The notes below the pieces were generated by a model. That model saw only the letters and a program-made list of their open reading frames with translations. It ran no database searches and had not been told where the DNA came from. A DNA stretch of 64,000 bases, taken from assembly GCA_023138975.1 (NCBI GenBank), contig JAGLON010000041.1:1-64000 (forward strand), read 5' to 3'. Position 1 is the first letter of the stretch. Every line of letters begins with the position of its first letter. Source of the stretch: Candidatus Zixiibacteriota bacterium (lineage in GTDB: Bacteria; Zixibacteria; MSB-5A5; GN15; JAAZOE01). A program made the position numbers and the translations under genes. Below are positions 44,538 to 54,325 of this stretch, one piece after another.

Positions 44538-45773
44538 ATGCCGTATAGTAATTTTTCAAAATTCCTTCAGGAACAAATAGATGACTTGAAGACAACAGGT
44601 ACAACCAAGGGCGCCGAGCTGGTAGTTGTCAGTGTCAAAAAGGCAACAAATGATAGTGGCCCCAGGTTTTATCTCGACGGATTCAAAGATCAAGAGTTCA
44701 TTCGTATGAATTCTAATTCTTATCTTGGCCTGCAGTTTGATCAGAGAATGTTAAGAGCCGAAGAAGAAGGGGCGAAGAAATACGGAGTTGGTCCGGGAGC
44801 AGTCCGCTTTATCAGCGGCACCTATAAAGCTCATCTAAGCCTTGAACGGCAACTGGCAAAGTTTCATGGCCGTGAAGACTGTATGCTCAACAGCTCGGCC
44901 TACACAACCGTTCTGGGCGTTATCTCCACGCTGACCACACCCGAAACGATTCTTATCTCAGATGAGCTAAATCATAACTGTATCATCAATGCGATGAAAC
45001 TGTCGCGGCCAAAAGGCAAAAGGATTTATAAACACAACAACCTTGAACAGCTTGAGAAACAGATACAGGAATCTGTCGGTCAATGTGACCACCTTATTGT
45101 GGTGACTGACGGCGTCTTCAGCATGAGAGGAGATTTCGCTCCGCTCGATAAAATCTCCGAAATTACAAAAAAATACAATGACAACTTTCCTAAAGATATT
45201 GTTCTGGTTGTGGATGATTCGCACGGCGCCGGTGCTTATGGGGCAACCGGCCGAGGTACTGAGGAAATTACTAAGGCTAGCGGAATTGACATCTTAGTTG
45301 CTACGTTAGGTAAGGCTTTCGGAGTTAATGGCGGCTATGTTGTAGCCAATGGCGCAATTATACCTTACCTAAGGGAAAAGAACCCGTTTTATATTTATAC
45401 CAACCCGATCACACCGTCCGAAACAACGACAGCTATTGAAGCTTTGAATATCCTCGACAGCGAAGACGGGAAGAGCCTGCTTTCACATTTATCAAAAATG
45501 ACAAAGAAGTTTGAGCAGGGGCTACTGGACCTTGGTTATGAAACGATTCCAAGCCCCCATCCGATCGTTCCTCTCTTAGTTCGTGATACTGAGAGAACCA
45601 CCCGATTAGTCAAATTCCTTCGAGATAACGGCGTTTTGGCAACCGGCCTCAATTATCCTGTTGTCCCCAAAGGGGACGAAACTATTCGGTTTCAGGTTAC
45701 GGCAGATCACACACCACTTGATATCGAGTGTGTTCTTGATGTATTAAAGAAGTTCAAAGAACAAGAAGGCTAA
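44538..45773 (+). CDS. kbl: Glycine C-acetyltransferase (2-amino-3-ketobutyrate CoA ligase)
   Basis: A 411-residue PLP enzyme of the alpha-oxoamine synthase family. Family phrases are MNSNSYLGLQFDQRM, GPGAVRFISGTYKAHLSLE, the PLP site VVDDSHGAGAYG and the lysine region ATLGKAFGVNGGYVV. It cleaves 2-amino-3-oxobutyrate with CoA to glycine and acetyl-CoA. The dedicated partner dehydrogenase is immediately upstream. An AAGGAGA ribosome site precedes ATG 44538. It is a little longer than E. coli Kbl; other alpha-oxoamine synthases are less likely given the neighbour. Confidence 0.9.
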   Translation: MPYSNFSKFLQEQIDDLKTTGTTKGAELVVVSVKKATNDSGPRFYLDGFKDQEFIRMNSNSYLGLQFDQRMLRAEEEGAKKYGVGPGAVRFISGTYKAHLSLERQLAKFHGREDCMLNSSAYTTVLGVISTLTTPETILISDELNHNCIINAMKLSRPKGKRIYKHNNLEQLEKQIQESVGQCDHLIVVTDGVFSMRGDFAPLDKISEITKKYNDNFPKDIVLVVDDSHGAGAYGATGRGTEEITKASGIDILVATLGKAFGVNGGYVVANGAIIPYLREKNPFYIYTNPITPSETTTAIEALNILDSEDGKSLLSHLSKMTKKFEQGLLDLGYETIPSPHPIVPLLVRDTERTTRLVKFLRDNGVLATGLNYPVVPKGDETIRFQVTADHTPLDIECVLDVLKKFKEQEG

Positions 45774-46159
45774 GATAAAAGACAGCGTTGAGGCAGGAGC
45801 ATCTCAGTTTCTGCCTTTATCGCATCCCCAAATAAACCATTCGAATAATATTATTTTATGACAAGTGAAAATAATAGTTGACAATGTAGTATATATTCTT
45901 AAATTATAATCACAAATAGTTCATGCGATAAGATAAAATAGTGACATTGTAACTTTGAAGCGTTTACGCAGAAAAGAATATCTTATTGCCATGGGCTTTT
46001 TTTGTGAGCAGGAATGACATCTTTGGGATAGCATCACAAGTATACATTACCAATCAAAGCTCTGTGTTGCAGAATTATATAAATTTAATATCGGGAAACA
46101 ATATGTGATATGGCTAAGGAATAGCATCACCGCTAACCGTAGTAACTTTGGAGGATGAT
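45774..46159 (+). other. Long intergenic region before the cohesin-like gene
   Basis: About 390 bp without a gene. TTGACA at 45878-45883 is followed by an AT-rich stretch with TATAAT at 45905-45910; the 21-base gap is too long for a good match, while TAAATT at 45900 gives 16. If used, transcripts would have a leader of over 200 bases. The leader holds ATAGCATCAC twice (46028-46037 and 46121-46130). I recognise no riboswitch. Confidence 0.4.
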
Positions 46160-48811
46160 ATGTTTTCGAAACAAAAATCAGGCGGGCTATTTCTAATAGT
46201 ATGCTCTTTATTCTTTCTTGCCTTTGGGGCAGTCGGAAATTCTTTCGCGGACGAAATTCCATTTTCTATATCTATCGATGTTATCAATGATACTCCGCTT
46301 GGGCAAAACGTTTACCTGCAGGTATCAAAAGATTCCGGTTCGGGTCAGATGCATGGCTTCGATTTTCTCATCGACTACGATACTACCGTATTGGAGTTTA
46401 TAGAAGCGCATGAATCGTATGTGTTTGATCAGGACACTGGTTCGTTTGAATGGGAGTATTTTGCGTACCGCTCAGATACGACCGGAACCCCTCCGGGACT
46501 AATTCGGGCAGTAGGTTTGGCTAATATGAGCGGCGATGGCCATCTGCCACTAAGCGTTAATATCCCTGATGATACTCCGTTGTTTTCACTTGTCTTTAAC
46601 GTGAAAAATGATTCTGCTATACTATGCCAATGGAGTCCCGTAAGCTTCTACTGGAAAGACTGCGGTGATAACACAATCGCTATCGATTCGGCTGGAAAGA
46701 TTGTTATTTCAGATGGAGTCTATAACTGGAATGAATACTCGGGGTATTATGATGTTAGTGACGGCAATTACGGATTTCCAGGGTATAAGGGCGCGCCTGA
46801 TTCGTGTTTGCCTATAGACACATCAATAGTCCGCTTTGCAAACTTCTATAATGGTGGCATTGAAATAGAGTGCATCGAAGATCCAGAATTTTATCCCAGT
46901 GATATGAATTGTGATGGTATTGGCCTTACTGTCTCTGATTATATACTCTATTACAGGTATTTCTTCGAAGGTCTCTCGGCCTTTGGTTCAAATGTTGAAT
47001 GTGCCATCAATAATTCAGATGTCAATTATGATGGAACAAAGCTTCAATTTGAGGATTTTATCTACTACAATCGACTCTTTGGAGGATCGGCTTTTCCGTA
47101 CTCTGACATATTTCCTCATACTGAAATACCTGTAACCTTTACATGTGATTCAAATGCCAATGCTGTTTCATTGGATTATTCCGGTGATCTGGCAGGAATG
47201 TTTTTACTTTTCAATGATATTGTCACACCATCATTTCTGTTCAATACCGATTCACTGGAAATTAACATTGATCATGCAGGCAGTCATACCAGAATTTTGC
47301 TTGCACCAGTCTTTGGAGATTACGGAGTTCCTTTTAGTACAAATGGAGCATTCATGACGTATACGGGTGATGCCGTCCTTACGTATGCGGCAATAGCCGA
47401 TTTCCAGGATAATGTTTTTCCCGTATCAATTACAACCGGTCCGGTTAGCACCCCATTTGGATTTAATATAGGTATAGAGGATAGTTTAACAGTCGGCAGT
47501 AGCTTTTCAATCCCGGTTATAAAAACTCATGGTTCGGAAGAAATAAAGGGTTTTGATTTCTTGATTGGATTTGACCATGAACGACTAAATATCACTGGTG
47601 TTAATTCTGGTACTATATTTGACATACCCGGAACACATGAATGGGAATACTTCAGTTATAGTATTGATGAGACTACTTGCGATGATACGTTTTGTCCTGC
47701 CTCGGTTATCCGTGTCGTTGGAATGGCTGAGACCAATAATGGCGAGCATCATCCTCTTACAACTGATGTGGCCAATGAAACGGTGATGTTTACTCTTGAA
47801 GGAACGGTGCTGACAGTACCTGAAATTGACACATTGATCAGTCCTGTTTCTTTTTTCTGGTTTGATTGCACTGACAATACCGTTGCCTTTGGAGAAAACA
47901 GCGATCAACTCTCGATTTCATCAAATGTTTATAACTATAGTGGGTATCAAATCGCTGATCCATATTTTGGCTTTCCCGGTTACTTCGGAGCCTCTGATGA
48001 ATGTATTATAACGGGTTCCAATCCCGCCGTAAGATTTACAGACTTCTATAACGGTGGAGCGTTGACTCATCAACCGCTAGAGAAAGAACTAATTGTATCA
48101 ATCGACAGCGTCTTCGCTTATGAGGGAGATACGGCCGTAGCACTCAACGTATATATCACTAATCCCTTGGATAGCATTGCCGCTTTTACTTTGTTCTTAA
48201 ATCTGAGTAATCCTGATATAGCAAAATTCGGTATATCCGCCTCAGATACGATCTCATATTCTGTAGAAAATACTCTCGTTGAAAACTGGGATTATGTTTC
48301 CGTCAGCTCACTATCCGGCACTTATAACGATATAAAAATAGTTGCTTTTGCTAATTCGTTAGGTAATCCTGGGGAAAATGACATAACTCCTCAGGAGAAC
48401 GGTCTGTTAATTCGCCTGCTGCTCCATATAAATGATGACATCCATGATCTTGTGACAGACTCTAGCGTAGCGATTATTATTAATGATAATCCTTCTCACA
48501 CCGCGTTTTCTGATCCTTTAGGAGAATTAATAGGATTTGATAGCATTGCCTATAATCCGGAAATAGTTGAGTTTAATAATGGATTTATTTCCATCTTGAG
48601 CGCACCTCCGGGAGATGTCAATAATGATGGTTTCTGTAATGTAGGTGATGCTGTAAGCATCATCTCTTATGTCTTTAATGGTGGAGCCCCACCGATTCCA
48701 AACTGCATCGGCGACACCAACTGCGACGGTTTCTGTAATATCGGAGATGCCGTGCAAATTATAAATTATGTATTTCGAGGGGGAGGAGGTCCCTGCTCAG
48801 GTTGCAACTAA
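46160..48811 (+). CDS. Secreted protein with cohesin-like repeats and dockerin-like segments
   Basis: An 883-residue secreted protein. The start is ATG 46160 with GGAGG five bases upstream (an earlier TTG at 46148 lies over that site). A signal peptide of about 31 residues is followed by cohesin-like beta-sandwich 1 (YLQVSKDSGSGQMHGFDFLI; residues about 32-200), a pair of calcium-loop segments (DMNCDGIGLTVSDYI; DVNYDGTKLQFEDFI; about 260-315), a short linker domain, cohesin-like 2 (SIPVIKTHGSEEIKGFDFLI; about 435-630), cohesin-like 3 (LNVYITNPLDSIAAFTLFLN; about 645-810) and a C-terminal dockerin-like pair (GDVNNDGFCNVGDA; GDTNCDGFCNIGDA) ending in CSGCN. No catalytic motif is seen. A scaffold or adhesin-like role is my inference. 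Confidence 0.8.
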   Translation: MFSKQKSGGLFLIVCSLFFLAFGAVGNSFADEIPFSISIDVINDTPLGQNVYLQVSKDSGSGQMHGFDFLIDYDTTVLEFIEAHESYVFDQDTGSFEWEYFAYRSDTTGTPPGLIRAVGLANMSGDGHLPLSVNIPDDTPLFSLVFNVKNDSAILCQWSPVSFYWKDCGDNTIAIDSAGKIVISDGVYNWNEYSGYYDVSDGNYGFPGYKGAPDSCLPIDTSIVRFANFYNGGIEIECIEDPEFYPSDMNCDGIGLTVSDYILYYRYFFEGLSAFGSNVECAINNSDVNYDGTKLQFEDFIYYNRLFGGSAFPYSDIFPHTEIPVTFTCDSNANAVSLDYSGDLAGMFLLFNDIVTPSFLFNTDSLEINIDHAGSHTRILLAPVFGDYGVPFSTNGAFMTYTGDAVLTYAAIADFQDNVFPVSITTGPVSTPFGFNIGIEDSLTVGSSFSIPVIKTHGSEEIKGFDFLIGFDHERLNITGVNSGTIFDIPGTHEWEYFSYSIDETTCDDTFCPASVIRVVGMAETNNGEHHPLTTDVANETVMFTLEGTVLTVPEIDTLISPVSFFWFDCTDNTVAFGENSDQLSISSNVYNYSGYQIADPYFGFPGYFGASDECIITGSNPAVRFTDFYNGGALTHQPLEKELIVSIDSVFAYEGDTAVALNVYITNPLDSIAAFTLFLNLSNPDIAKFGISASDTISYSVENTLVENWDYVSVSSLSGTYNDIKIVAFANSLGNPGENDITPQENGLLIRLLLHINDDIHDLVTDSSVAIIINDNPSHTAFSDPLGELIGFDSIAYNPEIVEFNNGFISILSAPPGDVNNDGFCNVGDAVSIISYVFNGGAPPIPNCIGDTNCDGFCNIGDAVQIINYVFRGGGGPCSGCN

Positions 48812-48833
48812 TCCATTATTAGGCAACTATGGG

Positions 48834-48865
48834 AAAAAAGGCCGGTTTATCACCGGCCTTTTTTA
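48834..48865 (+). terminator. Terminator of cohesin-like gene
   Basis: AAGGCCGGT and ACCGGCCTT pair around TTATC, with A-run before and T-run after, 26 bases after the stop codon. Confidence 0.9.
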
Positions 48866-48944
48866 TTATCAGAAAATCGTTTTTTTTATTCTTATGACAA
48901 ATGAATGTGGAGAGCAACGAAGTCTTTAATTAAGACATAAAAAA

Positions 48945-49028
48945 TGCCGAAGGTCGGACTCGAACCGACACAGTGTTGCCACCGGGGGATTTTGAGTCCC
49001 CTGCGTCTACCAGTTCCACCACTCCGGC
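48945..49028 (-). tRNA. tRNA-Leu (anticodon CAA)
   Basis: An 84-base tRNA. The acceptor GCCGGAG pairs with CTTCGGC (two G-U/A-U type pairs), the D arm has GGTAGACGC, the anticodon stem GGGGA/TCCCC holds loop CTCAAAA with anticodon CAA at plus positions 48992-48994, a long class II variable arm follows, and the T arm is GTCGG TTCGAGT CCGAC. The discriminator is A. CCA is not encoded. It decodes UUG. It follows the PBP1A gene on the same strand. Confidence 0.95.
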
Positions 49029-49101
49029 ATTTATAAGTAAACGCAATAATAGGTTTACTACTCACGCTTGTCAAGCAGATATTCTTGTCAAAATCTAATT
49101 A

Positions 49102-51234
49102 TCAAAAACGAATCGTTCCCGCGGTATCGGCCGGATTACTCTCGTCGTTTTTTCTTCCGGTACAGATATCACATTTTTCAGTCGGAACCGTATTCGCCGT
49201 GAAAATCTCCTGGATGACATTACGGCAATACTCAGTCGCCAGTTTACCGCTTTCTTCACACACGTCTATGAAAATCATACCATCTGGAACATTAAAGTCC
49301 TCAATCGGAAGATCTTTATGCGCGGCCAACATAATTTTTGTCCATATCGGTAAACCGTTTGCCGATCCGGTCATATTCCTTCCGATGGAAATAAAATCAT
49401 CGAATCCAACCCAGACACCGGAAGTAACCTGCGGTGTAAATCCGAGATACCAATTATCGCGGAAATTATTGGACGTCCCGGTTTTTCCTCCGGCTGGGCG
49501 AGTAAACCCAAGCCATCGGGCTTTATGGCCGGTACCTCCCGGCTCCATAACTGATTGCAGCATGGTGACCATTATATAGGCGGTTTCTTCGGATAAAACC
49601 TCCTCTTTGCGGACAACGGTATTATCCTCAAGGATGTTGTCGTAACGGTCAATTATCTTTAAAATATGACGTGGATTAACTCGTATTCCTCCGTTAGGGA
49701 AGACACTATAGGCTCCCACTAACTCCTCTAACCGTACTTCGCTGGATCCCATCGCAAGCGATGGCACTGCCCGCAGTTTGCTTTTTATACCCATTTGTTC
49801 CGCATAATAAACGGCCAACTCAGGGTGGATTTTAAGAATCAGCTTGGCCGCGATCATATTACGTGATTTTTTTAGACCGGTGCGCAATGTCATTCGGCCT
49901 AAATATTTGTTATCAAAATTATGAGGCCGCCAGTTTTCGGTTCCGGGAATATCCAAAACAATTGAGTTATCGTAAAGAATCGAATCCGGGGTCCATCCAT
50001 TGTCGATAGCCGCGGTATAAATAAACGGCTTGAAGGCTGACCCCGGCTGTCTCGGAGCCTGCACGGCGCGATTGAATTTGGTCTTGGCAAAATCTTTGCC
50101 GCCAATCATAATCAGGATATCACCGTTTTCATTATTGATACTTGACGCGGCGCCCTGTATAGTTTTAAAAACCAGAATACTATCACCAAACTCATCAACT
50201 GTATCGGGCAGAATCTCCGTGTACATTGGGTCATCTTTTTTACGCCTGGATTCGATTGTTTTTTGCAGTGAATCGAGATGATTGACAAGTGATGATTCAG
50301 CCGCCTGCTGCAAATCCCAATCGAGAGTTGTATACACCTTCAGGCCGCCATTATAAAGTTTATCTACACCGTATGTCCTTTCAATATATTGCCGAATGAA
50401 CTCGGTGAAATAGGGAGCTTTGCCGGGAACGACTTTTGGAAGATTTATTTCTAACGGAAGAGCTTTCAAAGAATCAAATTCCTGCTGGGTAATACCATCC
50501 TCGGAATAATAAGAAAAAAGCACACGGTTGCGGGCCGCTAATGCTTTATCGGGGTTGTTAAACGGAGAGTTAATGACAGGGCCTCGAAGCATTCCCAAAA
50601 TGACGGCACACTCGCTAACGGTAAGCTCCGGCGCTTTTTTATCGAAAAAGACATGGGCCGCCGCAGACACGCCATAGGCTCGATGGAAATAGTAGAGATT
50701 AAGATACATCTCCATAATTTCATCTTTGGAATACATTCGTTCCAGCTTTATTGCCGTAAGCGCTTCTTTGATTTTTCGCTCAAGTGTCTGCTTACGATTT
50801 AGAAAGAGCATTCTTGCCAACTGTTGAGTAATTGTCGAGGCGCCGCCTTCTATCCGCATCTGAGTTATGTTTTTCACCGCGGTTATAAATATCCGCCGGA
50901 CATTAATGCCCCAGTGCTCATAAAACTCCTGATCCTCGACAGCCATCAGCATTTTGGGTAAATGTTCCGGAAACTGGGCGTAAGGGGTCATTATTCGATT
51001 TTGATTATAAAATTCCTGAAGAAGGACTCCATCGCGGGCATAAATTTTTGTCTTAAGCGGAGGCTCAATGTTATAAACTTCATCAATCGAAGGAAGCTCA
51101 GATTCATATATCTGATATGTTCGTATAAGTCCCCAAACCGATAGTAAAACCAAAAAAGTAAATATCCATATTACAGGACGGGCAAACCATGGTTTTTTTG
51201 CAGCATCTTTGGATTTGTCAATTTTCTTTAGCAT
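49102..51234 (-). CDS. Class A penicillin-binding protein (PBP1A-like)
   Basis: A 710-residue bifunctional peptidoglycan synthase. One N-terminal transmembrane helix (about 17-37) anchors it. The GT51 glycosyltransferase has VEDQEFYEHWGINVRRI and EGGASTITQQLARMLFLN. The transpeptidase has SxxK in GSAFKPFIY, SxN in KSRNMIA and KTG in GGKTGTSNNF. The C-terminal tail contains cysteines (DVCEESGKLATEYC; CDICTG). It builds and cross-links cell-wall glycan in the periplasm. An LpoB-like activator is encoded at 21611-22210. No outer OB insertion of the long PBP1A type is obvious, so PBP1A-like is used in a broad sense. Confidence 0.93.
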   Translation of the reverse strand: MLKKIDKSKDAAKKPWFARPVIWIFTFLVLLSVWGLIRTYQIYESELPSIDEVYNIEPPLKTKIYARDGVLLQEFYNQNRIMTPYAQFPEHLPKMLMAVEDQEFYEHWGINVRRIFITAVKNITQMRIEGGASTITQQLARMLFLNRKQTLERKIKEALTAIKLERMYSKDEIMEMYLNLYYFHRAYGVSAAAHVFFDKKAPELTVSECAVILGMLRGPVINSPFNNPDKALAARNRVLFSYYSEDGITQQEFDSLKALPLEINLPKVVPGKAPYFTEFIRQYIERTYGVDKLYNGGLKVYTTLDWDLQQAAESSLVNHLDSLQKTIESRRKKDDPMYTEILPDTVDEFGDSILVFKTIQGAASSINNENGDILIMIGGKDFAKTKFNRAVQAPRQPGSAFKPFIYTAAIDNGWTPDSILYDNSIVLDIPGTENWRPHNFDNKYLGRMTLRTGLKKSRNMIAAKLILKIHPELAVYYAEQMGIKSKLRAVPSLAMGSSEVRLEELVGAYSVFPNGGIRVNPRHILKIIDRYDNILEDNTVVRKEEVLSEETAYIMVTMLQSVMEPGGTGHKARWLGFTRPAGGKTGTSNNFRDNWYLGFTPQVTSGVWVGFDDFISIGRNMTGSANGLPIWTKIMLAAHKDLPIEDFNVPDGMIFIDVCEESGKLATEYCRNVIQEIFTANTVPTEKCDICTGRKNDESNPADTAGTIRF

Positions 51235-51464
51235 TTTTTGAAGCTAAACCCCCTGAGGGTAAATCGCAATAAAAATCTCTTTATAAGTTATACCTTTTGT
51301 TGACTAAAAGTTCCTGTGTTTACAGGAATTCGGCTATTCTTTGCCTTTGAAGTAAAAAAAACTATCCTGATAACCCTCAACTGTGTATATTCGAGCGGTA
51401 AAATATAACCAAATTTGAATCGTATGGGACTGAAAATCAGCCGCAAAAGGTCGATTATATTATT

Positions 51465-52679
51465 ATGGATAAAGAAATTAAAAGACAGCTTGAGATTATC
51501 AAAAAAGGAGTAGTTGATTTACTCCCCGAAGATGAGTTCATCGAAAAACTCAAAAATTCCCTCAAGAACAATAAGCCTTTGCGGGTTAAACAAGGGTTTG
51601 ATCCGACCGCCCCGGATATTCATCTCGGGCATACGGTTGGACTTCGTAAATTGAGGCAGTTCCAAGATTTAGGGCACCAGGTTGTCCTTATTATCGGTGA
51701 TTATACCGGCTTGGTTGGTGATCCTTCGGGACGCTCAGCGACGCGCCCTCAACTAACCTACGAACAGCTCATGGAAAACTCCGAAAGTTACCAAAAACAA
51801 TTTTTTAAAATCGTAGATAAAGAGAAAACAGAAGTACACTTCAACGGTGAATGGTTTGATAAAATGGGATTGAAGGATATAATGCATCTTTCATCCAAAT
51901 TTACTATCGCCCGTATACTTGAGCGAGATGACTTTGAAAAGAGATATAAAGCAGGCCTACCAATTGCAATGCACGAGTTCTTTTATCCGCTCATGCAGGC
52001 CTATGACTCGGTTATGATAAAAGCTGATATTGAAATTGGAGCCACCGAGCAGACCTTTAATCTGGTCGCCGGTCGCCATATACAAGAAGCATATGGCCAA
52101 AAACCGCAGTGTATTCTCACCTTGCCCATATTAGTTGGCGTTGACGGCGTTAAACGGATGAGTAAATCACTCGGTAATTATATTGGGGTCGATGAGTCAC
52201 CAAAGGAAATTTTTGGGAAAGTCATGTCTATTCCAGATAATCTAATTCTCTCATATTATGAGCTGGTAACCGATGTAACGGGAGAAGAACTTAAGACAAT
52301 AAAAGAGAAACTGGAAACACCCGAGTTAAATCCGATGGATCTTAAAAAGGAACTTGGCGTTCAATTGGTTACAATTTACCACAATAAAGACAAGGCTCTT
52401 GAGGCGCGCGAGGAATTCGAGCGGGTCTTTTCTGACAGAGGAATCCCGGATGATATGCCTGAACTCTCTATGGCCGAGATAGGTGAGACGATTTGGGTTG
52501 TGAAACTTCTCGCAGATACAAAAATGGTCAATTCCAGGGGCGAAGCCCGCAGACTGATCAAAGCCGGTGGACTTTATATCGATAATGAGCGTATGTCTGA
52601 CGATTCCAGAGAACTGAATCTGAAAGAAGGCCTACTTTTCAAGGTCGGTAAAAGGAAGTTTTTTAGAATAATTAAATAA
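51465..52679 (+). CDS. tyrS: Tyrosyl-tRNA synthetase
   Basis: A 404-residue class I synthetase that charges tRNA-Tyr. HIGH appears as HLGH in DPTAPDIHLGHTVGLRK and KMSKS as KRMSKSLGNY. The substrate region QAYDSVMIKADIEIGATEQT is intact, and a C-terminal S4 domain is present (MVNSRGEARRLIKAGGLYID). It is of the TyrZ-like shorter-linker type. The ribosome site is weak at the ATG 51465. No tRNA-like or T-box leader was seen upstream. Confidence 0.96.
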   Translation: MDKEIKRQLEIIKKGVVDLLPEDEFIEKLKNSLKNNKPLRVKQGFDPTAPDIHLGHTVGLRKLRQFQDLGHQVVLIIGDYTGLVGDPSGRSATRPQLTYEQLMENSESYQKQFFKIVDKEKTEVHFNGEWFDKMGLKDIMHLSSKFTIARILERDDFEKRYKAGLPIAMHEFFYPLMQAYDSVMIKADIEIGATEQTFNLVAGRHIQEAYGQKPQCILTLPILVGVDGVKRMSKSLGNYIGVDESPKEIFGKVMSIPDNLILSYYELVTDVTGEELKTIKEKLETPELNPMDLKKELGVQLVTIYHNKDKALEAREEFERVFSDRGIPDDMPELSMAEIGETIWVVKLLADTKMVNSRGEARRLIKAGGLYIDNERMSDDSRELNLKEGLLFKVGKRKFFRIIK

Positions 52680-52717
52680 TTAAGGAAACTCAACGCAAAT
52701 TGAACGTTATATAGTAT

Positions 52718-54325
52718 ATGAGAATAAAACTACTCCTACAATATGGCCTTATGGCCTCTCTTCTTTTTTCCGTAGTCCTGACAACAGGATGCGGTAGTCA
52801 GAAGACGGTTGTCGTGCAAGATGAGTCTCAGGCTCGTAAAATCAGCAAGAATGACGAAGAGCGGGCATTTAACCATTTTTCAAGTGCCAATATAGCGGAA
52901 ATGCTCGGTGCTAGCCATCAGGCAATAGCTGAATATGAAAAGGCGTTGAAATATGATCCGGCCTCGACAATAATTCGTACCGATTACGCGCGGTTACTTT
53001 TCAGGATGCATAAGATTGACAAAGCGCTGGAACAATCCTTATTGATTGAGCCTAAAAACTCAGAAGTGCACTTGATAATAGGCGATTGTTATCGATTGGC
53101 CGAAAATGACGCCGAAGCGAAAAAAAACTACCACAAATCGGTTGAGATTGATCCTGAAAATATGAATGCCTATTGGTATCTGGCTGGATATTACCAACAA
53201 CAGAATGATGTCGATTCTTCAATATGGGCGTACTATGAGCTGGCTAGATTATCCGATACCTATCGCATTTGGCACGAACTGGGAATACTGCTTGGCCGTA
53301 ACCATCAGTATCTGGAAGCTCGCGATGCGTTTTTCCGGTCAATAGAAATAAACCCGGACAAGGCCAACATAAACAGTTATATGGGCATGGCTACGACATA
53401 CGATGCTATTGATTCAACTCAATTAGCAGGTGAGTATCTTGACCGGGCGGCGGAACTTGACCCGCGTAATGTTCGTATCTTCAGACAAAAACTGAATATG
53501 TATCGTCTGAGAAACAATCTTGAAAAATCTCTCGAAGCATCAAGACAACTAATCGCTTTAGTTCCGTCCGACTGGGAAGCCCAACGTTATCACGGTTTCC
53601 TTCTCTACGTCGACGGCCATTTTGACGAAGCCGACTCATTATATCGCAGCCGTATTGAGTTCGGAGACGATCACCCGCTGAATTACTTTTACCTTGGCCG
53701 TATTGCGAACGAAAAAGGTGATATTGAAGAAGCTCGAACAAATTTTACCCGCTGTGTAACACGAGATAAGACCTTTGCCGACGGATGGCTCAACCTGGGT
53801 TTTACCTGGAGACAAAATGATAGCTTGGCACAAGCGATTGATATCTATAACCAGGCTCTCGAATATATCGTCGAGGGAGACGCGCGAGGGCGTATACTTT
53901 TTGCTCTCGGTGCAACTTTGGAGCAAAACAACCAATTCCATGAAGCGGTTACAACCTTTCAGGATTTAATCAGCCTGAACCCGAACTCGGATCAGGCCTT
54001 GAATTATCTGGGATATATGCTGGCCGATAACGGACAGCAACTCCAATATGCTCTTGATCTTATTGAACGTGCAATAGAAATATCTCCAAATAACGGAGCC
54101 TATATCGACAGTTATGCCTGGGTCCATTTTAAGCTTGGCAATTACAAATTGGCTTTGGCGGAATTGGAAAAAGCCGCGTTGATTATATCTAATGATGCCG
54201 TTATATTTGAACATCTTGGTGATGTGCACAGAAAACTTGGCCAGGATGATAAAGCTCATGAACAATACCAAAAAGCGCTGGAATTGAATCCGGAAAGCCT
54301 GAATCTTGAGGAGAAAATGAAATAG
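52718..54325 (+). CDS. TPR-repeat lipoprotein
   Basis: A 535-residue lipoprotein with signal LMASLLFSVVLTTGCG (Cys near 25). The rest is a long array of tetratricopeptide repeats (about 12), e.g. AIAEYEKALKYDPASTIIRT, YYKSVEIDPENMNAYWYLAG-type units and KAHEQYQKALELNPESLN. TPR solenoids in lipoproteins typically bind envelope partners. No clear ribosome site precedes ATG 52718. The stop overlaps the GTG start of the next gene by one base, so the pair is coupled. Exact function is unknown. Confidence 0.85.
   Translation: MRIKLLLQYGLMASLLFSVVLTTGCGSQKTVVVQDESQARKISKNDEERAFNHFSSANIAEMLGASHQAIAEYEKALKYDPASTIIRTDYARLLFRMHKIDKALEQSLLIEPKNSEVHLIIGDCYRLAENDAEAKKNYHKSVEIDPENMNAYWYLAGYYQQQNDVDSSIWAYYELARLSDTYRIWHELGILLGRNHQYLEARDAFFRSIEINPDKANINSYMGMATTYDAIDSTQLAGEYLDRAAELDPRNVRIFRQKLNMYRLRNNLEKSLEASRQLIALVPSDWEAQRYHGFLLYVDGHFDEADSLYRSRIEFGDDHPLNYFYLGRIANEKGDIEEARTNFTRCVTRDKTFADGWLNLGFTWRQNDSLAQAIDIYNQALEYIVEGDARGRILFALGATLEQNNQFHEAVTTFQDLISLNPNSDQALNYLGYMLADNGQQLQYALDLIERAIEISPNNGAYIDSYAWVHFKLGNYKLALAELEKAALIISNDAVIFEHLGDVHRKLGQDDKAHEQYQKALELNPESLNLEEKMK

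Noticed and set aside
23687-48811. Cellulosome
   Set aside because: Dockerin-like tails are on proteases and no glycosidase in the window carries a signal peptide plus dockerin; the GH13-like protein is cytoplasmic. A classical cellulosome is not supported.
48892-49074. Open frame of 60 codons on the minus strand
   Set aside because: It coincides with the tRNA-Leu gene; the peptide is a translation of tRNA sequence.
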